Positions 1-4,696 of a stretch of DNA of 5,124 nt are shown here, piece by piece (positions within the stretch are counted from its first letter, which is position 1; every line of letters begins with the position of its first letter). A program made the translations under genes and the position numbers. Below the pieces are notes generated by a model that was not told the DNA's origin, made no database searches, and saw only the letters and a program-made list of their open reading frames with translations. Origin of the DNA: Candidatus Latescibacterota bacterium (lineage in GTDB: Bacteria; Latescibacterota; MVCY01); the NCBI GenBank assembly GCA_030608245.1, contig JAUWEO010000139.1, positions 1-5,124 of the forward strand, written 5' to 3'.

Positions 1-2
1 AG

Positions 3-368
3 AAAAGAATCGAGCAGATGTATATCGATAAGTTGGACGGAAATGTGGGCGATGAGTTTTATCAGAAGAAATCTGACGAGTGGAAAAAGGATCTGGAAGG
101 AATTGAAGGGAAAATTCAGCAATACCAGAAAAGTGATTTCAACTATGCATTTGAAGCCTGCGATATTATAGAACTCTCAGAAAAGGCTTATTCTCTATAC
201 CTACAGCAGAATCTGCCTGAAAAACGCAAACTCCTGAATTTCTTACTATCGAACTGCGTCTTCGACTCTGGAAACCTTTGTCCCACCTACAAAAAGCCTT
301 TTGATATACTGGCTAAAAATGGGTTCCATCCCAATTGGCGGAGAGAGTGGGATTCGAACCCACGGTAG
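3..368 (+). CDS. large serine recombinase, C-terminal fragment (5' end outside window)
   Basis: The reading frame is open from the left edge, so the catalytic resolvase domain, the recombinase domain and most of the zinc beta-ribbon domain lie outside the window. What is visible is the C-terminal tail typical of large serine recombinases: the start YIDKLDGNVGDEFYQKKSDE, a helical charged stretch that is probably a coiled coil, then KRKLLNFLLSNCVFDSGNL and PTYKKPFDILAKNG. These enzymes carry out site-specific integration and excision through a serine nucleophile, usually for phages or integrative elements. The frame stops at TAG (366-368) inside the antisense of tRNA-Ser(GGA), so its last residues (about WRREWDSNPR) are only the reverse reading of the tRNA 3' end. 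The family assignment rests on remembered C-terminal motifs, since the catalytic serine cannot be seen. It is the only plus-strand gene and converges on the tRNA, which suggests that the element lies to the left and that this is its junction with the chromosome. Confidence 0.85.
   Translation, partial: KRIEQMYIDKLDGNVGDEFYQKKSDEWKKDLEGIEGKIQQYQKSDFNYAFEACDIIELSEKAYSLYLQQNLPEKRKLLNFLLSNCVFDSGNLCPTYKKPFDILAKNGFHPNWRREWDSNPR
315..333 (-). terminator. weak possible terminator after tRNA-Ser(GGA)
   Basis: On the minus strand, just 3' of the tRNA CCA, a 4-bp stem (TGGG/CCCA) with a 6-nt loop is followed by five T residues. The stem is short, so efficient termination is uncertain. It lies inside the recombinase reading frame. 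If it works, it ends the minus-strand tRNA/mRNA transcript. Confidence 0.3.
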
Positions 369-429
369 AACTTGTGGTCCCACACGCGATTTCCAGTCGC
401 GCCCCTTCGGCCAACTCGGGCATCTCTCC
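336..429 (-). tRNA. tRNA-Ser(GGA)
   Basis: The minus strand folds as a class II tRNA. The 7-bp acceptor stem GGAGAGA/TCTCTCC pairs perfectly, the discriminator is G as expected for serine, and CCA is encoded (336-338). The T arm is GTGGG-TTCGAAT-CCCAC, and a long variable arm is present. The anticodon stem CGCGA/TCGCG closes the loop CTGGAAA, with anticodon GGA reading UCC and UCU. The length is 94 nt including CCA. It lies 41 nt downstream of the hepT stop. Its 3' half is overlapped in antisense by the end of the recombinase gene, so it may be the attachment site of the element on the left. Confidence 0.97.
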
Positions 430-438
430 GCTTTGTTT

Positions 439-463
439 AATTACCCTATAACTTCTGGTAATT
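439..463 (-). other. small hairpin between hepT and tRNA-Ser(GGA)
   Basis: A perfect 7-bp inverted repeat (AATTACC/GGTAATT) encloses an 11-nt loop between the hepT stop codon and the 5' end of the tRNA. No T-run follows on either strand, so it is not a classical terminator. It could protect the 3' end of the toxin message after RNase P cleavage, but that is inference. Confidence 0.4.
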
Positions 464-470
464 CCCACTA

Positions 471-980
471 CTACATTGAGACTTCTTTAGACAATGCGTC
501 CAGATATTGATAGAACTTCAGCAGATCTGTTTCCAAAGAGCTAAGAAGAGGGGAAACCCTTTCGCAAAGCTCCTTTATCCTCTCCTTCTCCAATGAGAAT
601 CCATAGATGTGACGGAAGAGATGTCGAAAGCCGAGATATCTCTGAAGCTCTTTCTTCAGAGATTTGGAAATGACTGGAGGTCTGACACCTTCGATCTCAG
701 CCGCCATATACACCAAAAGCTGCCAGTGCCAGTCTTCTCCAGCCGGCAGGCCTCCGTTCAATTCCTGAGCAACTCTGCCAAAGGTGTTTTCTATCCCATT
801 GTAGAAGTCGTGAAGGATTGAACCCACCGCCCTTAAATCATAGGTTGAAACATCATCCCTCGACAGAGAGTCCTTTATTCCCTCCAACTCTCGAGCAAGC
901 GTTCTAAGGTCAGCGAACGCTTCGGCTATTTCTGCTTTTAGCCTGCGAAATCTCTGGCTGTTTTTGTTGAGAACTTTCAT
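471..980 (-). CDS. hepT: HepT-like HEPN ribonuclease toxin
   Basis: This 169-residue, largely helical protein matches the HepT-like part of the HEPN family. The catalytic and regulatory motif R-x4-H-x-Y is visible as RHLFRHIY, with R119, H124 and Y126. HepT toxins are metal-independent RNases acting in the cytoplasm. At least one relative is reported to cut tRNA 3' ends, and the partner MntA silences HepT by adding AMP groups to the motif tyrosine. The partner gene lies directly upstream and overlaps this one by 71 nt, so translation is probably coupled. The ATG at 978-980 has a modest GGGAAG Shine-Dalgarno 7 nt upstream. The first ~15 residues precede the part I recognise (from about RLKAEIAEAF), and no other good start is seen. 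Length and motif are complete, so the toxin looks intact. The gene symbol is by family. The actual RNA target cannot be read from the sequence. Confidence 0.85.
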   Translation of the reverse strand: MKVLNKNSQRFRRLKAEIAEAFADLRTLARELEGIKDSLSRDDVSTYDLRAVGSILHDFYNGIENTFGRVAQELNGGLPAGEDWHWQLLVYMAAEIEGVRPPVISKSLKKELQRYLGFRHLFRHIYGFSLEKERIKELCERVSPLLSSLETDLLKFYQYLDALSKEVSM

Positions 981-1353
981 AAATCAACTTCCCATTCAGG
1001 AGGATCTCTTTCTTAAGAGATTGCTTACATTCTTCCCAGGGCAGAAGGTCAATGTGGAACTGGCCCAGTCCAAGCAGGCGACCTACAGCTTCGAAGAACG
1101 CTGCTTTCTCCAATCCCTCTACCGCCAGGTCGATGTCTGATCTCTCTGTGAAGCGGATTTTATCAAGCAGCGAGCCGAAAAGGAAAACCCTCCTTGTCCC
1201 GTATTCCTTTTGCAGGATAGAAACTGCCTTGTGAGCCTGACGGTAGGCTCGTTTCCGACAATCGGAGAGATATTTCTCTCTGGCGGATATTCTCCCTCTC
1301 CACGCTCTGATGAAGTGTGAATAATCTTGTTGTTCTGTCATCTCTGTGCCCAT
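910..1353 (-). CDS. mntA: MntA-like nucleotidyltransferase antitoxin
   Basis: This 147-residue protein of the minimal nucleotidyltransferase (MNT) type has the polymerase-beta-like signature FGSLL...SDIDLAVEG. The GS motif is at residues 60-61, the metal-binding aspartates are D73 and D75, and a third acidic residue, D102, sits in FHIDLLPW. The spacing between GS and DxD is 11 residues, one more than the usual 10. In MntA-HepT systems this enzyme uses ATP to AMPylate the HEPN toxin tyrosine, acting as an enzymatic antitoxin. The hepT partner follows with a 71-nt overlap, so the last ~24 residues are read from sequence that also encodes the start of HepT. The ATG at 1351-1353 has AGGA 4 nt upstream; an alternative ATG is four codons further in, without a better site. 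The start lies only 14 nt after the CCA of tRNA-Ser(CGA), so the gene has no promoter space of its own there. Confidence 0.87.
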   Translation of the reverse strand: MGTEMTEQQDYSHFIRAWRGRISAREKYLSDCRKRAYRQAHKAVSILQKEYGTRRVFLFGSLLDKIRFTERSDIDLAVEGLEKAAFFEAVGRLLGLGQFHIDLLPWEECKQSLKKEILLNGKLIYESSQQKQPEISQAKSRNSRSVR

Positions 1354-1367
1354 CTTTTCCTGGCAAC

Positions 1368-1457
1368 TGGCGGAGAGGCAGGGATTCGAACCCTGGGTGG
1401 AGTTGCCCCCACAACGGTTTTCGAGACCGCCCCTTTCAACCGCTCAGGCACCTCTCC
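1368..1457 (-). tRNA. tRNA-Ser(CGA)
   Basis: This is a class II tRNA on the minus strand, 90 nt with encoded CCA (1368-1370). The acceptor stem GGAGAGG/CCTCTCC is perfect, the discriminator is G, and the long variable arm is G/C rich. The anticodon stem GCGGT/ACCGT (one G-T pair) closes the loop CTCGAAA, with anticodon CGA reading UCG. Its first 22 nt are also the last codons and stop of tadA, and mntA begins 14 nt after its 3' end. Confidence 0.97.
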
Positions 1458-1912
1458 TTTGTCTCTCTTAACTTGGCGAAAAAGGATTTGAGTATTGTCT
1501 CACATTCTCTCTTCAGCACCCCGGATGTCAATTCAATCTGATGTTCAAGGCGTTGGTCCTGAACGATATTCCACAGTGAGCCGCAGGCGCCTTCCTGGGG
1601 ATTGAAGGCACCGAACACCAGTCGGCGCAGTCTGGCTGTCACTGTTGCCCCGGCACACATAGGGCAGGGCTCCAAAGTAACATAGAGATCACAATCGCAC
1701 AGGCGCCACGACTGCAGAGAAGTTGCTGCTGCCCCCAGGGCGATAATCTCAGCGTGAGCCGTGGGGTCGTTCAGCGTCTCTACCTGATTGTGCCCCCTAC
1801 CGGCTACCCTTCCTTCCCGAACTGCTATCGCCCCGACAGGAATCTCGCCCTCCTGGAAGGCAAGCTCTGCCTCCTGAAGGGCGAGTTTCATCCATCTCTC
1901 ATCTTCGGTGAT
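1436..1912 (-). CDS. tadA: tRNA adenosine(34) deaminase TadA, probable ATC start
   Basis: TadA converts A34 to inosine in tRNA-Arg(ACG), which allows one tRNA to read CGU, CGC and CGA. The zinc and catalytic motifs are all present: HAE (H53, E55) and EPCPMC (C83, C86), preceded by GEIPVGA and followed by VVFGAF-type sequence (LVFGAFNPQEGACGS). From the proposed start the protein has 158 residues, close to the usual ~155-165. No ATG, GTG or TTG lies at the expected N-terminus. An ATC at 1910-1912 sits 8 nt after a strong GGGAGG and lines up with the Met of the Bacillus-type N-terminus (MTQDELYMK versus ITEDERWMK here). The fallback is ATG at codon 8 (1889-1891). Longer frames starting upstream run through tRNA-Arg and are not credible. 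The stop lies inside tRNA-Ser(CGA). Identity is very sure; the start is not. Confidence 0.93.
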   Translation of the reverse strand: MTEDERWMKLALQEAELAFQEGEIPVGAIAVREGRVAGRGHNQVETLNDPTAHAEIIALGAAATSLQSWRLCDCDLYVTLEPCPMCAGATVTARLRRLVFGAFNPQEGACGSLWNIVQDQRLEHQIELTSGVLKRECETILKSFFAKLRETKERCLSG

Positions 1913-1920
1913 GACAATAA

Positions 1921-1926
1921 CCTCCC
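1921..1926 (-). promoter_or_regulatory. Shine-Dalgarno of tadA
   Basis: GGGAGG on the minus strand begins 5 nt after the CCA of tRNA-Arg(ACG). It is 8 nt from the in-frame ATC at 1912 and 29 nt from the first in-frame ATG at 1891. The spacing therefore favours the unusual ATC start over the ATG. An in-frame ATT only 2 nt away is too close. Confidence 0.7.
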
Positions 1927-1931
1927 GTTTC

Positions 1932-2008
1932 TGGTGCGCCCAGGAGGACTCGAACCCCCAACCTCTTGGTCCGTAGCCAAGCGCTCTGTCCAATTGAGCT
2001 ATGAGCGC
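1932..2008 (-). tRNA. tRNA-Arg(ACG)
   Basis: This 77-nt tRNA on the minus strand encodes CCA (1932-1934). The acceptor stem is GCGCTCA/TGGGCGC with one T-G pair, and the discriminator is A. The D arm is AGCTCAATTGGACAGAGC and the T arm contains GTTCGAGTC. The anticodon stem CTTGG/CCAAG closes the loop CTACGGA, with anticodon ACG (1972-1974). This is the classical bacterial substrate of TadA, which is encoded immediately downstream on the same strand. Confidence 0.97.
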
Positions 2009-2031
2009 AGGAGGGGAAAACGCAAGCAAAA

Positions 2032-2069
2032 TGAACACTGCAAAGCGCAAAATAAAAGGCTGAACACTG
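2032..2069. repeat. 9-bp direct repeat TGAACACTG, two copies
   Basis: TGAACACTG occurs at 2032-2040 and 2061-2069 in the spacer between tRNA-Glu and tRNA-Arg. It is exact but short, and its meaning is unknown. Confidence 0.4.
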
Positions 2070-2106
2070 GCTTAACCGATCTGTAGGGAAAGCAATTTTG
2101 ACTTTT

Positions 2107-2130
2107 GCACTCTGCATTTTTCACTCTGCA
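2107..2130. repeat. tandem CACTCTGCA repeat in the tRNA spacer
   Basis: CACTCTGCA is repeated at 2108-2116 and 2122-2130, separated by a T-rich spacer, within a wider low-complexity run of the type TTTTGACTTTTGCACTCTGC. Such TTTGCA/CTCTGCA-type intergenic repeats look like degraded simple repeats, and no coding sense is visible. Confidence 0.45.
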
Positions 2131-2144
2131 ATCCGAAGCTTGGC

Positions 2145-2220
2145 TGGTGGCGTATAGGGGAGTCGAACCCCTGTTACTGGCGTGAGAGGCCAGCGTCCTG
2201 GACCGCTAGACGAATACGCC
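2145..2220 (-). tRNA. tRNA-Glu(CTC)
   Basis: This 76-nt tRNA on the minus strand encodes CCA (2145-2147). The acceptor stem GGCGTAT/ATACGCC is perfect and the discriminator is A. The anticodon stem CTGGC/GCCAG closes the loop CTCTCAC, with anticodon CTC reading GAG. The D-arm sequence TTCGTCTAGCGGTCCAGGAC and the T arm AGGGGTTCGACTCCCCT are typical of bacterial tRNA-Glu. It is the first gene after the promoter at 2233-2261. Confidence 0.97.
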
Positions 2221-2232
2221 ACGATGGAACTT

Positions 2233-2261
2233 AAGATAAGAAAAACAGAGAAAGAAGTCAA
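2233..2261 (-). promoter_or_regulatory. sigma70-type promoter for tRNA-Glu and probably the following block
   Basis: On the minus strand the -35 box TTGACT (2256-2261, 5 of 6 consensus) and the -10 box TATCTT (2233-2238, 4 of 6) are separated by exactly 17 nt. The -10 box ends 12 nt before the first base of tRNA-Glu, which leaves a leader of about 5 nt. I found no comparable promoter in front of tRNA-Arg, tadA, tRNA-Ser(CGA) or mntA, so this one may drive the whole block. Confidence 0.72.
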
Positions 2262-2290
2262 TAGAAAAATGCAAGGTAGGATAGAAACAA

Positions 2291-2348
2291 AACTGCTGAT
2301 GCGGTCGAGACAATCGGTTACAACGGAGTCCCGATTCCGACAGCTGTT
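2291..2348 (-). other. imperfect hairpin upstream of the tRNA-Glu promoter
   Basis: Three paired segments are nested: AACTGCTG (2291-2298) with CAGCTGTT (2341-2348, one mismatch), GTCG (2304-2307) with CGAC (2338-2341), and AATCGG (2312-2317) with CCGATT (2331-2336). The loop is 13 nt. The outer and middle helices share one base, so not all pairs can form together. The strand is unknown; minus is given because the neighbours read that way. No T-run follows. Confidence 0.4.
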
Positions 2349-2353
2349 AGCCA

Positions 2354-2475
2354 CAGATTCTGTCGAGAAATACTCAAATAGGTTTTCAAGCGTATCCCTG
2401 CCCGGGTATGATTCCGATATCTCACTGTGGGGACGCACATTTGAGCATTAAAAATGACTTTCTCGACGGAATCTG
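2354..2475 (-). repeat. 122-bp long imperfect palindrome (large hairpin) between tsaD and tRNA-Glu
   Basis: The outer arms are 17 bp with one mismatch: 2354-2370 (CAGATTCTGTCGAGAAA) against 2459-2475 (TTTCTCGACGGAATCTG). Inside, CTCAAAT (2373-2379) pairs with ATTTGAG (2439-2445), and GCGT..CCC (2390-2398) pairs with GGGACGC (2430-2436) around a 2-nt bulge. The middle is a 31-nt loop with CCCGGG. I see no target-site duplication and no T-run, so neither a mobile element nor an intrinsic terminator is proved. Together with the smaller hairpin at 2291-2348 it accounts for most of the 273-bp gap between tsaD and tRNA-Glu. An open frame that crosses it (2121-2438 minus) also crosses tRNA-Glu and is not a credible gene. 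Confidence 0.6.
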
Positions 2476-2493
2476 ATCGTCAGTGACTCAGCC

Positions 2494-3486
2494 TCATAAC
2501 TTCATTCTGGGATTTGCATTCAAATCGAGTCCGGAGGTCTGCCCCAGGGAGAGCCTAAAGGCACCGGCTTTCGCCACCATCGCCCCATTGTCAGTACAGA
2601 GAACTGGTGAGGGATAGAAGACGGAGACTCCCGCCTTAGCCGCCCTCTCTTTCAGTAGGTTTCTCAATCGGGAGTTGGCTCCCACGCCGCCGGCCACAGC
2701 GATTTTTTCCACATCTTTGTGTTTTGCCGCCTGTATGCTTTTCTCTACTAAGACGTCGACGGCTGCTTCCTGAAAGCTGGCGGCGATGTCCGACAGATGT
2801 CTCCGAACTATGTCAGCAGGAGAATTCTTGACATAATTCACTACTGCGGTTTTCAGTCCACTATAACTGAACTCAAAATCCTTCACAGATGCCCGGGGAA
2901 ATTTCATGAACTCCGGGTCTCCTTTTTCTGCCAGCCTATTGATAATCGGCCCCCCAGGGTAACCAAGGCCCAACAGGGCAGCCACCTTATCAAAGGCCTC
3001 ACCGGCGGCGTCGTCCCTGGTGCTGCCCAGGATTTCGTAAACGCCGAACGCAGGCAAAAAGATAAGTTGGGTATGACCTCCTGAGACTACCAGAGCCACA
3101 AATGGCGGCGATAGCTCTGGGTTTTCCAAAATGGCGGCGAAGATATGCGCTTCTATGTGGTGGATTCCAATCAGGGGAATTGCCAGGGAGAAATGGAGGG
3201 CCTTGGCTACAGATATGCCGACCAACAGAGAGCCTACCAGTCCCGGACCGCAGGTGACAGCAATACCGTCAAGCTGAGATAAAGAAACCTTCGCCGCCGA
3301 TAAGGCCTTTTCCAAGACGGGCAGGATTGTCTTCAGATGGGTGCGAGAGGCTATTTCGGGGACTACACCCCCGTACTGAGAATGTTCGAGTTGAGAGGAG
3401 ATAATATCAGACAATATACCTTGGATGTCATCAAGGACTGCTACGGCCGTTTCATCGCAAGAAGTTTCAATACCCAAAATAAGCAT
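2494..3486 (-). CDS. tsaD: tRNA N6-adenosine threonylcarbamoyltransferase TsaD
   Basis: TsaD (Gcp/YgjD/Kae1 family) transfers threonylcarbamoyl from threonylcarbamoyl-AMP to A37 of tRNAs reading ANN codons, working with TsaB and TsaE in the cytoplasm. The 330-residue protein is full length. Its signatures are GIETSCDETAVAV (5-17), the metal-binding HHIEAH (H110 and H114), the nucleotide-binding VVSGGHTQL (133-141), DDAAGEAFDKVA (158-169), GGVGANSRLR (266-275) and TDNGAM with the third metal ligand D299. The ATG start is set by the family N-terminus (MLILGIETSCDET); no strong Shine-Dalgarno precedes it. A weak possible -10 (TACAAT) lies about 31 nt upstream without a good -35 box. tsaB and tsaE are not in the window. 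All key residues are intact, so it should be active. Confidence 0.98.
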   Translation of the reverse strand: MLILGIETSCDETAVAVLDDIQGILSDIISSQLEHSQYGGVVPEIASRTHLKTILPVLEKALSAAKVSLSQLDGIAVTCGPGLVGSLLVGISVAKALHFSLAIPLIGIHHIEAHIFAAILENPELSPPFVALVVSGGHTQLIFLPAFGVYEILGSTRDDAAGEAFDKVAALLGLGYPGGPIINRLAEKGDPEFMKFPRASVKDFEFSYSGLKTAVVNYVKNSPADIVRRHLSDIAASFQEAAVDVLVEKSIQAAKHKDVEKIAVAGGVGANSRLRNLLKERAAKAGVSVFYPSPVLCTDNGAMVAKAGAFRLSLGQTSGLDLNANPRMKL

Positions 3487-3649
3487 AGGCTTGTTTAATC
3501 ATACCTAACCACATGATTGTACGAATTTTCAGGAATCAAGAGAGTCTCTGCGGTGATTGTTAAACTGGTGTTAATTCGCGAAATTGGTAGTTGCATGAAT
3601 AATTCGGTTTAGATTATGTTTTGTCCAAAGCTGTTAGGTTGCTTTCAAT
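3487..3649. other. tsaD-cdaR intergenic region, no gene seen
   Basis: This 163-bp AT-rich gap holds no convincing open frame or tRNA. On the minus strand TACAAT (3517-3522) could be a -10 box for tsaD, but I find no good -35 at normal distance. A TTCGCGAA palindrome lies near 3576-3583. I see no clear terminator for the cdaR-like gene. Confidence 0.4.
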
Positions 3650-4609
3650 TTATTCCACCACCACAGTGAATCTTTCCGGTCTGGCCTCTATCCATTTTAC
3701 CCCCGCGATCTTGGGGGAAATTATTGCCGGCAGCTCGGCCTTTTTCCTCTTTTTTACTCTTCGGTAGTCAATATAGGCAGAGATATCTTTGGGGGTTAAA
3801 GTGGCCAATAACTCTATCCCTCCCTCCACCTTGAGGTTAACTGTGGAAGGTTCAATCCTTGCTTTTCTCCCCTTTGGCAAGTATCTTAATTTTACCGGGA
3901 TATCCTTAATCCAGCGTTCTCCTAATGCTTGGATATCAATGAATAGATTCACTTCAGAGGGGGAACAGGTGACATTGACCCCTTCAGGGAGAATTACTGT
4001 TTCAGACCTACTGATACTTCTCTTTATCCTGGAGAAAGAGAGAGAATCAAGGGATAGGGAATATACCCGACGGAGGGATTTTTGAGGGCCTGATATTGTA
4101 ACTCTCTCCGGGCTGACCTTGATAGGACCAACCTGGACATACCCATTGGCTAACTGCAAGTGAACATGAGGTATAACCTTAACCTTCTTAGTAATTAGTT
4201 TGTTGAGCTCAACAGTCACTGCCTTAGGTTCTACAATCTCCCGGGGCTCTACCTTCAAGCCATTGGGAATATCGACATTCAGAGGTGACAACTGATGTTC
4301 TCTTGGCGCAGTCCTACGAGAAGTTATCTTGAGTTCCACCGCGGTTTTTGAGTGGGGCACCCGCAGTAGTTGTCTGCCCTGGCCGAAAAATCTAACGTCT
4401 ATTTTCTCAGGTAGTTCATTAGCGATAACCATTTTTTTGGGGATGCTTTTTATCCTCAGAGGGACCTGAAACTGCCATTCGTAGGAACGCCCCGTAACTA
4501 CATGAAGCCATACCAGGATTGCCAGCAATAGGGCAAAGATCTTCGCCCCCGGATTGCTGAGTAGAGCATTTTTAATCACTTGTATTCTTGTGAGAAAGGG
4601 AATTTTCAA
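3650..4609 (-). CDS. cdaR: CdaR/YbbR-domain membrane-anchored protein
   Basis: The 319-residue protein has one N-terminal membrane segment (about residues 22-38, AKIFALLLAILVWLHVV) preceded by a short basic stretch. A long beta-rich part follows with three YbbR-like repeats, at roughly 45-135, 137-227 and 228-319. The repeats show the usual pattern V.V.I......GY.......P..V.ISGP, clearest as VQVGPIKVSPERVTISGP in repeat 2. In Firmicutes CdaR binds and regulates the c-di-AMP synthase CdaA at the membrane, with the YbbR part outside the cytoplasm. Here cdaA is not adjacent: a zinc-ribbon gene precedes and tsaD follows, and glmM is also absent. The symbol is therefore by domain only. The start is TTG (4607-4609) with a G-run 8 nt upstream; an in-frame TAG lies close upstream and no ATG is available near the membrane segment. 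Confidence 0.85.
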   Translation of the reverse strand: MKIPFLTRIQVIKNALLSNPGAKIFALLLAILVWLHVVTGRSYEWQFQVPLRIKSIPKKMVIANELPEKIDVRFFGQGRQLLRVPHSKTAVELKITSRRTAPREHQLSPLNVDIPNGLKVEPREIVEPKAVTVELNKLITKKVKVIPHVHLQLANGYVQVGPIKVSPERVTISGPQKSLRRVYSLSLDSLSFSRIKRSISRSETVILPEGVNVTCSPSEVNLFIDIQALGERWIKDIPVKLRYLPKGRKARIEPSTVNLKVEGGIELLATLTPKDISAYIDYRRVKKRKKAELPAIISPKIAGVKWIEARPERFTVVVE

Positions 4610-4659
4610 TGACCAGACCCCCCGCTACCAAAGACTTGTCTGGCAGAGAGAAAGAGGAA

Positions 4660-4689
4660 ATTAGCGGATGAAGCTTTTTTCCTGCTAAT
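4660..4689 (-). terminator. possible weak terminator or hairpin after the zinc-ribbon gene
   Basis: ATTAGC (4660-4665) and GGA pair with TCC and GCTAAT (4684-4689) around one bulged base and an 11-nt loop. On the minus strand the stem is followed by a pyrimidine-rich tail (TTTCCTCTTTC) rather than a clean T-run. It starts 8 nt after the zinc-ribbon stop, so a role in transcript ending is plausible but unproved. Confidence 0.35.
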
Positions 4690-4696
4690 CTTCAAC

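Noticed and set aside
301..510. Short plus-strand frames over the tRNA-Ser genes (301-510, 1317-1541, 1754-2086)
   Set aside because: They contain the well-known false peptides from reverse reading of tRNA genes (GIRTHGR, RRGRDSNPG, PGGLEPPTSWSVAKR) and lie opposite better-supported genes.
910..980. Frameshift joining mntA and hepT into one gene
   Set aside because: Each frame alone gives a complete domain with its motif, each has its own start with at least a modest ribosome site, and two-gene organisation is normal for this system.
1913..2050. N-terminal extension of tadA up to the ATG at 2048-2050 (204-residue reading)
   Set aside because: The extension is translated through the whole tRNA-Arg gene (the AQLDRALGYGPRGWGFESSWA stretch is tRNA sequence), and TadA homologues start near the ATC proposed here.
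2032..2130. CRISPR array
   Set aside because: The repeats are only 9 bp, in two copies each, with irregular spacing; no cas gene is present.
2121..2438. 105-residue minus-strand open frame between tsaD and tRNA-Glu
   Set aside because: It runs across the tRNA-Glu gene and its promoter, has no recognisable domain and is explained by the palindromic sequence. The plus-strand frame 2182-2451 fails for the same reason.
2354..2475. Calling the 122-bp palindrome a transposable element or an intrinsic terminator
   Set aside because: No target-site duplication is visible at its ends, no second copy lies in the window, and no T-run follows on either strand. I kept it as an unassigned inverted repeat.
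2797..3084. Plus-strand frames opposite tsaD and cdaR (2797-3084, 3789-4085), and 609-821 and 1052-1234 opposite the toxin-antitoxin genes
   Set aside because: They are antisense shadows of genes with clear family motifs, and no ribosome site or domain supports them.
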